A DNA stretch of 64,000 nucleotides from Peribacillus simplex (GCF_001578185.1 NZ_CP011008.1:4430001-4494000), one strand, 5' to 3'; shown: positions 27,407 to 35,746, counted from the stretch's first letter. Notes: generated from the sequence alone by a model not told the origin. Numbers and translations are program-made.

Positions 27407-28588
27407 ATGTCAAAACAAATCGTCATCTTAGGTGCGGGTTATGCGGGATTACTATCAGCCTTATCCGTACGTGAATATTACAATAAGGATGAAGTGCAGG
27501 TTACAGTGGTGAATCAATTTCCAACGCACCAAATCATCACCGAATTGCACCGTCTTGCAGGCGGATCCATTTCTGAACAAGCCGTTTCGATTCCTTTGGA
27601 AAAACTTTTCAAAGGAAAAGATATCGACCTTACCATTTCAAAAGTGGAGTCTTTCTCAGTCGATAAAAAAGAAGTGAAACTTGCGAATGGTTCCACTTTA
27701 TCTTATGATGCCCTAGTTGTTGCTTTGGGAAGCCAAACAGGATTCTTCGGCATTCCGGGACTTGAGGAAAACAGCATGGTCTTGAAATCCGTAAATGATG
27801 CTAACAAAATTTACAAACATATCGAAGATCGCATCCGTGAATATGCACAAACGAATAACGAAGCGGACGCTACAATCGTAATCGGCGGCGGCGGATTGAC
27901 TGGCGTCGAGTTAATCGGTGAAATCGTGGATCATTTCCCTAAAATCGCCAAAAAGTTCGGAGTGGACTTCAAGGACTTGAAAATCAAGCTTGTGGAAGCT
28001 GGTCCAAAAATCCTTCCTGTCCTGCCTGACCACTTAATTGAACGTGCCATGTCCAGCTTGGAAGCACGCGGCGTTGAATTCTTGACAGGTCTGCCTGTAA
28101 CGGGTGTTAAAGGAAATCAAATCGAATTGAAAGATGGACAAACGATCGAAGCCAATACGCTTGTTTGGACAGGCGGAGTCGCAGCACTTCCTATCGTAGG
28201 CGAATCAGGCCTTGAAGTGGATCGCGGCAAAGCAACCGTTAATGAGTATTTGCAATCCAAATCCCATAATGACGTATTCGTTGTCGGAGACAGTGCCGTT
28301 GCTTTCCCTCCAGAAGGCGGCCGTCCATACGCTCCTACTGCACAAAATGCTTGGCAAATGGGTGAGCTTGTTGGATACAACCTATATGCAGCCTTTGAAG
28401 GCAAGAAACTTGAAGAATTTTCACCTGTCAACTCAGGTACACTTGCAAGCCTTGGCCGTAAAGATGCAGTGGCAACCGTTGGGGCCAATAACACTTCCCT
28501 TAAAGGTCTGCCGGCTACATTGATGAAAGAAGCAAGTAATATTCGCTATCTATCACACATCAAAGCCCTATTCAGCCTCGCTTATTAA
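27407..28588 (+). CDS. ndh: Type II NADH:quinone dehydrogenase (non-proton-pumping)
   Basis: 393 residues, normal for NDH-2. FAD-binding GxGxxG at the N-terminus (IVILGAGYAGLLSALSV), NADH-binding Rossmann motif TIVIGGGGLTGVELIGE (about 155-171), the FAD-ribityl motif NDVFVVGDSAVAF (about 285-297), and the quinone-site segment PTAQNAWQMGE typical of the family (A-Q-x-A-x-Q). Oxidises NADH and reduces menaquinone on the inner face of the membrane; the C-terminal amphipathic helix region (RYLSHIKALFSLAY) would attach it. Start has GGGGGA. Rex control is known for the B. subtilis operon, but I do not see a convincing Rex box here. Confidence 0.93.
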   Translation: MSKQIVILGAGYAGLLSALSVREYYNKDEVQVTVVNQFPTHQIITELHRLAGGSISEQAVSIPLEKLFKGKDIDLTISKVESFSVDKKEVKLANGSTLSYDALVVALGSQTGFFGIPGLEENSMVLKSVNDANKIYKHIEDRIREYAQTNNEADATIVIGGGGLTGVELIGEIVDHFPKIAKKFGVDFKDLKIKLVEAGPKILPVLPDHLIERAMSSLEARGVEFLTGLPVTGVKGNQIELKDGQTIEANTLVWTGGVAALPIVGESGLEVDRGKATVNEYLQSKSHNDVFVVGDSAVAFPPEGGRPYAPTAQNAWQMGELVGYNLYAAFEGKKLEEFSPVNSGTLASLGRKDAVATVGANNTSLKGLPATLMKEASNIRYLSHIKALFSLAY

Positions 28589-28638
28589 TTTATAATAGCC
28601 GTGACGTGACATCCAGTTCATTGTATGTCCGCGGTACA

Positions 28639-28681
28639 TGCCCTTTCTTCCCGGTCATCGGGATTAAAGGGCATTTTTTTC
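28639..28681 (+). terminator. Terminator of yjlC-ndh
   Basis: TGCCCTTT and AAAGGGCA arms enclose an inner CCCGGTCATCGGG hairpin and are followed by TTTTTTT. Between this and 28906 no gene is seen. Confidence 0.92.
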
Positions 28682-28906
28682 ATGAATTTATTATAATGCC
28701 TGATCATGATGCAATGATTGACGAAAGATGTTAACAATGGACAGTGCTCGATTTTGTTGCTTATCCATTCTATAATTCCCCTGGGATTAGGCAACTCTCC
28801 TAAATCCTCTCCGTTAATTTTTATTAGCCCGTTTGTCGTTAACTAACGCTCAAGTAGGTACCATTGCGCATATCATAAAATTAACCTTATTAAAGGAGGG
28901 GTCTGT

Positions 28907-29023
28907 ATGAAAGGGAAAAAAGGAAAAGCAGCTTCATCTGGCAGTTCATCTACCGGTAGCACTTCTACTGGTGGCACTTCTACTGGCAACAAGTCCACTG
29001 GCCATAAATCTACTGGGAAATAA
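28907..29023 (+). CDS. Small Ser-Thr-Gly repeat peptide, 38 residues (upstream of CotH-SET)
   Basis: ATG 28907 follows a strong AAAGGAGGGG site. After a basic head (MKGKKGKAASSG) the peptide is a run of S-T-G units with variable spacers (SSTGSTSTGGTSTGNKSTGH, then KSTGK), ending at TAA 29021. The same frame continues for 42 more codons with more T/S-T-G units and a basic tail (see next entry), so the ancestral protein was about 81 residues and this stop may be a nonsense mutation or a readthrough site. Ser/Thr/Lys-rich repeats are the kind of sequence that CotH kinases phosphorylate in CotB and CotG, and a CotH gene follows 130 bp on. The opposite strand is also open, but lacks a ribosome binding site. 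Confidence 0.65.
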   Translation: MKGKKGKAASSGSSSTGSTSTGGTSTGNKSTGHKSTGK

Positions 29024-29152
29024 TCTACTGGCAACACAGCTACTGGTATCATAACTACTGGTATCACATCTACAACAACAACAGCTACTTCATTAAGGTC
29101 AAGTTCAAGTTCAAGCTCGTCCACTGGACGTGGCAAAAAAAGAAGAAGATAG
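29024..29152 (+). pseudogene. In-frame continuation of the STG repeat gene after a stop codon
   Basis: In the same frame as the ORF at 28907, codons after the TAA encode STGNTATGIITTG, ITSTTTTATS, then LRSSSSSSSSTGRGKKRRR and a final TAG at 29150. The poly-Ser block followed by GRGKKRRR looks like a functional, highly basic C-terminus rather than chance sequence. Whether it is translated by readthrough, restarted, or dead cannot be told from sequence. Confidence 0.6.
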
Positions 29153-29241
29153 ATAGTTAAATATAAAATGCTTCAGCTTGATTAATCCCTGATTGATCAA
29201 GTGGAAGTATTTTATGATATTACGGCTTCATTAAGGTCAAG
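29088..29241. repeat. 16-bp exact direct repeat
   Basis: CTTCATTAAGGTCAAG occurs at 29088-29103, inside the STG gene continuation, and again at 29226-29241, just before the CotH-SET start. The spacing is 138 bp. It could mark a local duplication or rearrangement of the repeat gene. Confidence 0.8.
29165..29212 (+). terminator. Hairpin between the STG gene and CotH-SET gene
   Basis: ATGCTTCAGCTTGAT and the partly complementary GATCAAGTGGAAGTAT flank a short loop, followed by TTTTATG. The T-run is short, so partial readthrough into the CotH-SET gene is possible. Confidence 0.55.
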
Positions 29242-29283
29242 ACTGTCCATAAAACATCTTATACAAGGAAGGAAGGTGAGTGT

Positions 29284-30804
29284 ATGTCTTATCATATTCC
29301 ATCTTATTTCTTAATGATAGAAGAAAAAAATCTAGAAGATTTACGTGCGGATATTTGGAGCGATGACCCTATTCCCGCCAATTTGAAAGTAGAAAACGAC
29401 AATTATGTTATCGATATTGCCTATCGGGGCTCTTATACCCGCAAATTCCGGAAAAGATCCTATTGGATTGATTTCATCGAGCCAGAACGATTCTTTGGCG
29501 CCCACAAAATCCATCTCAATGCCGAATACAGAGATCCTTCCCTCATTCGCAATAAACTCTCACTCGATTTCTTTCAAGACCTTGGTGTCCTTTCCCCTCA
29601 TAGCCAACACATCAACCTATTCCGAAATGGCACGTTTAAAGGTGTGTATTTACAATTGGATTCCGTCGATGGGTTTTTTTTAGAAAAAAGAGGACTTCCT
29701 GCCGGCCCGATTTATTATGCTGTCAACAATAATGCCAACTTTTCATTGAAAAGGGATGGGAAAGCGAAAGACTCCCTTACGTCAGGCTATAAACAAGCGT
29801 TTGGCAAACCCGCTGATGATGAATATCTAATCGAATTCATCAAAAAAATCAACACCACCCCACTTGCAAAGTTTCCTGAAGTAGTCTCGCAGCATCTTGA
29901 TATCCATAAATACTTACGCTGGCTGGTTGGAGCCGTTTGCACCATGAATAACGACGGTTTCACTCATAACTATGCACTATATCGCAATAGTAAAACGAAG
30001 TTATTTGAAATCATCCCTTGGGATTACGATGCCACTTGGGGACGCAAAGTCAGTGGAGGGATCATGGAGCACACATATGTCCCTATCGGAGGGAAAAAGG
30101 CAAACCACCTTATTCATCTGCTCTTGCAGGTTCCGGAATACAGTAAGTTCTACAAAGACCTCTTGGTTGAAACATTAGAAACCACATTTACTGTGAAGCA
30201 TATGGAAAATAAAGTATTACCACTGCACCAGGGCATTCGCCCCCACATCCTTCTTGATCCATATAAAAAGAATAAGATTGATCTATTCGACAAGGAACCG
30301 GAATTCATCTTCGAATTCATTCGCAAACGCAGTGATTACTTAAATAAGCACCTTGGTAGCCTAGATGAAAAAAATGCCACGACACAACTGATAGCCAAAC
30401 AGAACCGAAAAAGGGGAGTTGCTTCCGTGTCACCAATCTGCATTAAAAATACGGGGAAGTATGGCAGGGGAGTATATGCTACAAGGGATATTCAAAAAGA
30501 TGAACTCATTGAGGTATCACCTGTCATTATTTCACCCAAACATGAATGGAAATATTTAAAGAAAACCGCACTCTTTCATCACTGTTTCTATTGGGGAGAT
30601 GATGATGAAACTGTCATTGCCTTAGGAAATGGTTCACTATTCAATCATTCATACACTCCAAATGCGACATTCGATAATAATTTAGAAGATTTAACGATAG
30701 ACTTTTATGCACATAAAGATATAAAGGCTGGCGAGGAAATCACGATCAATTACAATGGTGAACCTGATGATAAATCCCCGTTATGGTTTGATGTAATCGA
30801 GTAG
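29284..30804 (+). CDS. CotH-type protein kinase fused to a SET lysine-methyltransferase domain
   Basis: 506 residues in one unbroken frame. Residues 1-355 are a CotH spore-coat kinase domain: DIAYRGSYTRKFRKRSYWID (44-63), LFRNGTFKGVYLQLDSVD (112-129), the catalytic-loop region MNNDGFTHNYALYRN (221-235) and the metal-binding IIPWDYDATWG (243-253). Residues about 384-495 are a SET domain: GRGVYATRDI (394-403), LFNHSYTPNATF (452-463, the N-H-S-x-x-P-N motif) and AGEEITINYNG (482-492). CotH phosphorylates Ser in CotB/CotG during coat assembly; SET domains methylate Lys using S-adenosylmethionine. Start follows AAGGAAGGTGAG. No signal peptide. All key motifs of both domains are kept, so both activities are plausible. 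Confidence 0.9.
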   Translation: MSYHIPSYFLMIEEKNLEDLRADIWSDDPIPANLKVENDNYVIDIAYRGSYTRKFRKRSYWIDFIEPERFFGAHKIHLNAEYRDPSLIRNKLSLDFFQDLGVLSPHSQHINLFRNGTFKGVYLQLDSVDGFFLEKRGLPAGPIYYAVNNNANFSLKRDGKAKDSLTSGYKQAFGKPADDEYLIEFIKKINTTPLAKFPEVVSQHLDIHKYLRWLVGAVCTMNNDGFTHNYALYRNSKTKLFEIIPWDYDATWGRKVSGGIMEHTYVPIGGKKANHLIHLLLQVPEYSKFYKDLLVETLETTFTVKHMENKVLPLHQGIRPHILLDPYKKNKIDLFDKEPEFIFEFIRKRSDYLNKHLGSLDEKNATTQLIAKQNRKRGVASVSPICIKNTGKYGRGVYATRDIQKDELIEVSPVIISPKHEWKYLKKTALFHHCFYWGDDDETVIALGNGSLFNHSYTPNATFDNNLEDLTIDFYAHKDIKAGEEITINYNGEPDDKSPLWFDVIE

Positions 30805-30831
30805 GCGCTTTTTGCTACCATTTTATTTTGA

Positions 30832-30876
30832 AAGAATCCATTTTGAAGGAAAATTGATCAAAATGGATTCTTTTTT
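30832..30876. terminator. Terminator between convergent CotH-SET and argS
   Basis: AAGAATCCATTTTGA and TCAAAATGGATTCTT arms with an 11-base loop and TTTTTT on the plus side. Confidence 0.93.
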
Positions 30877-30913
30877 ATTCAGTTTTCTTCGCTAATGCAA
30901 GAACGCTTTAACT

Positions 30914-32593
30914 TTACATTTTATTCGGCGCTGAAATTCCCAATAAACTTAGCGCATCCTTTAATACAATGGCTACGGAAAAAGCGAATGAGAGCTTCAT
31001 TTGTTTCCATTCATCTTCAACTAAGATTTTCGAATGTGCATAATACTTATTGAATGCGCGTGATAACTGCAAGCTGAATTTCGCGACTTGTGATGGGTCT
31101 GCTTGTTCAAATGATTTTTGGACAATGACCGGGTACTGCTCAAGCAGTTGGATGACTGACCAAGCATATTCTCCTAAAGCGTCAAAAGTGATGGCCTGCT
31201 CTTTAAATTCACCTTTTTCCAGCAATGATGAAATACGCGCAAATGTGTACTGTACATATGGACCCGTTTCTCCCTCAAAGTTCATCATTTGCTCTAATGA
31301 AAAATCAATATCGTTCATGCGGTTATTTTTTAAATCATTAAAGATTACCGCTCCGACACCGACCTGTCTTGCAACCAGTTCTTTCTGTTCAAGCGCCTGA
31401 TTTTTTTCTTCAATATTGCGCTTCGCCGTTTCGATTGCCTCTGCCAAAACATCCGCAAGTAGCACGACTTTCCCTTTACGTGTCGACATTTTCTTACCGT
31501 CTTTTAACATCATGCCAAATGCTACGTGCTGTAAGTCATTTGACCAATCGTACCCCATTTTTCCAATGACGTTAAAGAGTTGTTTAAAGTGCAGGGATTG
31601 TTCATTTCCTACAACATAAAATGTTTTCTTCGCCTCGTACTGTTGCTTACGATACATGGCCGCGGCTAAATCACGCGTGGCATAAAGTGTCGCACCATCC
31701 GTTTTCGTAATCAAACAAGGCGGCATATCTTCCAATTGCACGACATAGGCACCTTCGGATAGGGTAAGCAGGCCTTTTTCTTTTAGTTCCTCGACAACAA
31801 CATCCATTTTGTCATTGTAAAACGCTTCACCAGCATAGGAATCAAAACGGATGCCCAATAAATCATAAATCGTATCGAATTCTTTTAGAGACGCATCCCT
31901 GAACCATTTCCATAGTGCCAGTGCCTCCTCGTCCCCATCTTCAAGCGACTTGAAGCTAGCGCGTGCTTGTTCATTCAACGATTCATCCGTTTCAGCCATT
32001 TCATGGAACTTCACATAGATTTTCAATAATTCCTGAATCGGGGAAGCTTCGATTGCCTCCTTGTCTCCCCACAGCTTATACGCGACAATCAACTTCCCGA
32101 ATTGCGTGCCCCAATCCCCTAGATGATTAATACGCACGGCATTGTAGCCATTTTTTTCAGCAATGTTAGCCAATGCATTTCCTATGACTGTTGAGCGTAA
32201 GTGCCCCATGGAAAAAGGCTTGGCAATATTCGGGGATGAATAATCAATCACGACATTTCCCTGTACAGGCTGCTTACCGCCATACTTATCCTTTTCACTT
32301 AATATGGTTTGCAACACATTTTCCGTCACAATCTGTTGATTGACGAAGATGTTCAGATAACCACCCACTACGTTCACTTCTTGGATCAACTTACTGTTTA
32401 ATTGTTCAGCTATTTCAGATGCAATCACTTGAGGTGACTTTTTTAACTTTTTTGCAAGAGTAAAGCATGGAAAGGCGGCATCACCTAACTCCATCAATTT
32501 AGGCTTTTCCATTAATTTTTCTATTTCACTTGCTGGCATTTCATTGTTCAAAGCAGTTGAAATTAAGGCTGCAATTGGTTTATTCATCGTCAT
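30914..32593 (-). CDS. argS: Arginyl-tRNA synthetase, second (ArgS2-like) type
   Basis: 559 residues. N-terminal Add-1 domain, class I signature SSPNIAKPFSMGHLRSTVIG (119-138, HIGH-type motif MGHL), KMSK-like GKKMSTRKGKVVLL, and a C-terminal DALR anticodon-binding domain (YVQYTFARISSLLEKGEF). Charges tRNA-Arg with arginine. The HIGH region differs from the housekeeping B. subtilis ArgS (which, from memory, reads FVSANPTGDLHLGH) and matches the lactic-acid-bacterium-like type, so this may be an additional copy. Translation starts at 32593 after AGGAGGGG. Expression is controlled by the T-box leader just upstream. Confidence 0.93.
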   Translation of the reverse strand: MTMNKPIAALISTALNNEMPASEIEKLMEKPKLMELGDAAFPCFTLAKKLKKSPQVIASEIAEQLNSKLIQEVNVVGGYLNIFVNQQIVTENVLQTILSEKDKYGGKQPVQGNVVIDYSSPNIAKPFSMGHLRSTVIGNALANIAEKNGYNAVRINHLGDWGTQFGKLIVAYKLWGDKEAIEASPIQELLKIYVKFHEMAETDESLNEQARASFKSLEDGDEEALALWKWFRDASLKEFDTIYDLLGIRFDSYAGEAFYNDKMDVVVEELKEKGLLTLSEGAYVVQLEDMPPCLITKTDGATLYATRDLAAAMYRKQQYEAKKTFYVVGNEQSLHFKQLFNVIGKMGYDWSNDLQHVAFGMMLKDGKKMSTRKGKVVLLADVLAEAIETAKRNIEEKNQALEQKELVARQVGVGAVIFNDLKNNRMNDIDFSLEQMMNFEGETGPYVQYTFARISSLLEKGEFKEQAITFDALGEYAWSVIQLLEQYPVIVQKSFEQADPSQVAKFSLQLSRAFNKYYAHSKILVEDEWKQMKLSFAFSVAIVLKDALSLLGISAPNKM

Positions 32594-32606
32594 TTTCCCC
32601 TCCTAA

Positions 32607-32840
32607 ACAAAAAAGCCCCCGTCTCTAAATAAGAGACGAGAGCATAGTTTCCCGTGGTACCACTCTAGTTGCCACAAATTGTGACCACTTTCCATTGTTA
32701 ACGAGGTGACTCCCCGATGTTCTCTACTGGACGTTTCAAGAAATTTCTCCAAAGTGCGCTTCATTCATCCGTCCTGCATTAGGCTCACACCATCCCTAAC
32801 TCGCTTTCCATTTCAAAATGAACTACTCTCTTTATCACAG
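32607..32840 (-). promoter_or_regulatory. T-box riboswitch controlling argS
   Basis: On the minus strand the conserved T-box sequence AGAGTGGTACCACGGG lies at 32666-32651, followed by a terminator (GCTCTCGTCTCT / AGAGACGGGGGC then TTTTTT, ending near 32607). The antiterminator bulge pairs with the uncharged tRNA acceptor end. Stem I lies at about 32730-32840; GAAGCGCACTTTGG suggests the specifier codon CGC (Arg) at 32758-32756. Uncharged tRNA-Arg would thus raise argS expression. Confidence 0.92.
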
Positions 32841-32944
32841 AATTTTCAATATTATGATTTAATCCATCGTACACAATTTTAAAAAACGTGTCAACACAGG
32901 ATTTCTGATCTAACCCTGTCATAAAGTCTCTATCCCAAATCCAT

Positions 32945-33490
32945 CTAGCCAGCCGGTAACTTCATTTTATCCTTGATAGTCGAAAAATATTTCCTTACGG
33001 TCCCAATTGTGTTGCTTTGCTGATTTGAGGGGTCAAGTGTGGTTTGACCATCGGCTAACAGGCCTAACACACCCATTTCCTGGTCATTATTGTTGGAAGA
33101 CTCATCCATAAGTTCAGGGGAGTATATTCGCTTGCCATCCATTACGCTGCGAATCGAGCAGGCTAACTCTTCACTCGGGTTATCCTTCAATAAATAACCA
33201 CTTACATTTGCTTTTAAAGCAAGTTGAAAATAACCAGTCCTTCGAAATGTCGTTAAAATAATCACTTTGCATTCAAATGACTTTAAAGCTTCAGCTGCCT
33301 CAAGCCCGCTCTTTACAGGCATCTCCATATCCATGATACAAACATCCGGCTTTAATTGGTGCACAAGAGTAATAGCTTCTTCTCCATTACTGGCTTGCCC
33401 GGCAATTTCTATATCTTCTTCAAGATTGAGTAGAGAACTAATTGCCTCTAACAGCATTTGCTGATTCTCTGCAATGACAATTCGGATCAT
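32945..33490 (-). CDS. desR: DesR-like response regulator with a degraded output domain
   Basis: 181 residues; B. subtilis DesR has about 199. The receiver domain (1-125) is intact: AENQQMLLEAISSLL, phosphoacceptor Asp54 in CIMDMEMP, VIILTTFRRTGYFQLALKA, GYLLKDNPSEELA. The LuxR-type HTH is damaged: the helices that in B. subtilis read like KEIAQELSIKSGTV are replaced by TTLDPSNQQSNTIGTV, and the protein ends early at KLPAG. It follows the desaturase gene by 92 bp, with no desK histidine kinase between them, unlike the des-desK-desR order of B. subtilis. DNA binding is therefore doubtful. Confidence 0.8.
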   Translation of the reverse strand: MIRIVIAENQQMLLEAISSLLNLEEDIEIAGQASNGEEAITLVHQLKPDVCIMDMEMPVKSGLEAAEALKSFECKVIILTTFRRTGYFQLALKANVSGYLLKDNPSEELACSIRSVMDGKRIYSPELMDESSNNNDQEMGVLGLLADGQTTLDPSNQQSNTIGTVRKYFSTIKDKMKLPAG

Positions 33491-33582
33491 TTTAAGTTCT
33501 CTCCTTTACTGAGTCGTTATATGAAGAAAAGACTCCCCAAAATCCAAGGATTATTAAGGGAGTCTGGAATGATTCATGAACG

Positions 33583-34614
33583 TTACAATTCAGATTTCAC
33601 TTGAACGGAAACACTTTTTTTCGTTAAATGTTTTATGTCCTTAAAGCCAACAAAATTCTTGTTTTTCTCATCCCATAAACGGAAACAGAGCGACTGTAAG
33701 CTTGTAGCAAGAGTAATCGTTGGTACGTTCTTTAAAGGCTCTGTATTATTATGTGCATTTTCCAGTTTATAGTTAGGTACCCTAGGACTTAAATGGTGAA
33801 CATGATGGTAACCGATATTACCAGTAAGGAACTGCATCAGTTTTGGTAGCTTATAAAAAGAACTTCCTTCCACTGCTGCCAATACATATTCCCACTCCTC
33901 ATTTTCTTCAAAATAAGAGTCCTCAAATGTGTGCTGGACGTAAAACAGCCAAATGCCCACTGAACCTGATATTAAGAAAATGGAACCTTGTACTAAAAGA
34001 AATGACTGCCAGCCTACTGCAAGGCAAAGCAATGCCACTAAACCAACGATTAATACATTCGTCAAATAGGTGTTCATTTTTTCCTTCTTTCTAGCACCTT
34101 TTCGGTTAAATCTATTTTTAAGAAGGAAAACATAAATCGGACCTATCCCAAACATTACCAATGGATTGCGATAAAAACGATAGGCAAAACGAATTCTAAG
34201 CGGCGCAGCCAAATATTCATCCACCGTAAGGGTCCAAATATCCCCTGTACCCCGCTTATCTAAATTGCCACTTGTTGCGTGATGCACAGAATGCTCATGC
34301 CCCCATTGATCAAAAGGGAATACAGTCAAAACACCCATGACTGTCCCGACTATTCTATTCGCACGGCGGCTTTTAAAAAATGAATGATGCGTACAATCAT
34401 GAAAAATTATGAAAATTCTTGTCAAGAAGCCAGCAGCCAACACAGCTGGAATTAAGGTTAACCAATAAGAAACCGAAAGACTTATATATGCTAGGTACCA
34501 TAAAATAATGAATGGCCCTAACGTATTGATGATCTGCCATATACTTTCTTTTGTCGTTGATTGTTCAAAAGGAGCAATTTGTTTTCTCAAGTTTTTAGTA
34601 TTTTGTATGGTCAT
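33583..34614 (-). CDS. des: Acyl-lipid delta-5 fatty acid desaturase, Des-like
   Basis: 343 residues, membrane-bound di-iron desaturase. The three His boxes are present: HDCTHHSFF, HSVHHATSGN and HHVHHLSPRVPNY. Four or more membrane segments (FIILWYLAYISLSVSYWLTL and later pairs) anchor it. It introduces double bonds into existing phospholipid acyl chains at low temperature. In B. subtilis it is induced on cold shock by DesK/DesR; the operator-like repeat at 34691-34720 fits such control, but the local DesR is damaged and DesK is absent. Confidence 0.92.
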   Translation of the reverse strand: MTIQNTKNLRKQIAPFEQSTTKESIWQIINTLGPFIILWYLAYISLSVSYWLTLIPAVLAAGFLTRIFIIFHDCTHHSFFKSRRANRIVGTVMGVLTVFPFDQWGHEHSVHHATSGNLDKRGTGDIWTLTVDEYLAAPLRIRFAYRFYRNPLVMFGIGPIYVFLLKNRFNRKGARKKEKMNTYLTNVLIVGLVALLCLAVGWQSFLLVQGSIFLISGSVGIWLFYVQHTFEDSYFEENEEWEYVLAAVEGSSFYKLPKLMQFLTGNIGYHHVHHLSPRVPNYKLENAHNNTEPLKNVPTITLATSLQSLCFRLWDEKNKNFVGFKDIKHLTKKSVSVQVKSEL

Positions 34615-34690
34615 TAATCAATTGCACTTCCCTTTATTTTTTCGTTATTTCTTATTATAAAGAAATCAGCCTGATTTTATTAGTACCAGG

Positions 34691-34720
34691 TGTCATGACT
34701 AGAAGATGACAAATGTCATG
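34691..34720 (-). promoter_or_regulatory. Candidate DesR operator upstream of des
   Basis: On the minus strand CATGACATTTGTCATC followed by GTCATGACACC gives adjacent palindromic TGACA/TGTCA elements. A TAATAAAAT -10-like box lies about 20 bases downstream, toward the desaturase gene. The arrangement resembles tandem DesR sites in front of des in B. subtilis. The rest of 34615-34986 shows no gene. Confidence 0.55.
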
Positions 34721-34986
34721 TACAAGATATTTTCATCGGAAAACCCTACCAAAAAAAATGGAAAATAGCCAAAACTGGCTAACCGAATAGGACGGTATAG
34801 TTCCAACAAATCAATCTCCATTTGGAAGAATTTTTTTCTTATCATAGAAAGCTTAAAAACGACAAACCTATAATAAACTGTCGTAAATCTCGAGGGATAT
34901 TAGAGAGATGTTAATTATCAAACCTACTTATGATAGGCTTAGACTATGAGGATTTACCAGTTGAAAAACTGTAAAGGGGGATTAGT

Positions 34987-35148
34987 TTGGATAAGGAAAT
35001 GGAGAAAATAATTGTAAAATCATTTTTCACCAAAAGGCTCTAAGATAGAATTCTGTTCGAATTGTCTTCAGCCAAGAAACGCAAGGATTTTGAAGCTGAA
35101 CAAGAAGTCCTTCCATCTCCAAGATTTTTACTAAAAAGAAAACAATGA
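34987..35148 (+). pseudogene. Remnant of a short conserved Bacillus protein, interrupted by a stop
   Basis: After AAAGGGGGATTAG a TTG start gives LDKEMEKIIVKSFFTKRL, then TAA at 35041, then the same frame goes on as DRILFELSSAKKRKDFEAEQ before a second stop at 35146. Read through, FFTKRLxDRILFELSSAKKR resembles the start of a family of small Bacillaceae hypothetical proteins I have seen but cannot name. The rest of the gene is missing. Confidence 0.5.
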
Positions 35149-35307
35149 ATAATTGCATACTCAAATAGGACTACCAATTTTATAGTCCTATTTCTAGATG
35201 AAATATCAACATTAAACTTAACCATTAGTCGTAGCAGATTGCGCAGTGGAGATTAATTCCAGTTACTCTCCCTTTAAAAATAAATAAAGATCATAATTTG
35301 TCGAAAT

Positions 35308-35601
35308 GGAGGAATATTTCGTCCCACATGCAATTAATTCGACCTTCACGCAATTAATTCGTCCTACATGCAAATATTTCGACCTTCACGCAAATATTTC
35401 GTCCTACATGCAAATATTTCGTCCCACATGCAATTAATTCGACCTTCACGCAATTAATTCGTCCCACACGCAAATATTTCGACCTTCACGCAATTAATTC
35501 GTCCCACACGTAAATAATTCGTCCCACACGCAAATATTTCGACCTTCACGCAAATATTTCGTCCTACATGCAAATATTTCGACCCTACATCGAAATAATT
35601 C
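35308..35601. repeat. Tandem array of 20-bp units, about 14 copies
   Basis: From 35321 to 35580 there are 13 units in exact 20-bp register, with a partial unit before and a degenerate one after. Each unit joins one of two 10-mers (GTCCYACAYG or GACCTTCACG) to one of two others (CAATTAATTC or CAAATATTTC), so four combinations occur in a mosaic. The period is not a multiple of three, so this is not a coding repeat. It lies about 150 bp upstream of the GH18 gene. Confidence 0.95.
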
Positions 35602-35746
35602 GCCACAACAGCAGAATCGTAATCCTGTTTAGATGATTCCCTATTTTCTTCTATAATAAGGCGTTTCCACAATGTACCTCTATTTTATAGCTATTCTCCA
35701 TAGTAAACTAGTAAAGTTAAATTTTACAAAGGGGAATAAAATAATC

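Noticed and set aside
28873-29136. Long minus-strand open frame over the STG repeat (PVD/VEV repeats)
   Set aside because: It lacks a ribosome binding site and is the mirror of a codon-repetitive plus-strand gene that has a strong one. Repeats often keep several frames open.
35321-35580. CRISPR array
   Set aside because: Units are head-to-tail without unique spacers, and no cas genes are near.
35454-35672. Minus-strand ORF across the 20-bp tandem array
   Set aside because: The period is not a multiple of three and the frame stays open only because units repeat every 60 bp. No start site with a ribosome binding site.
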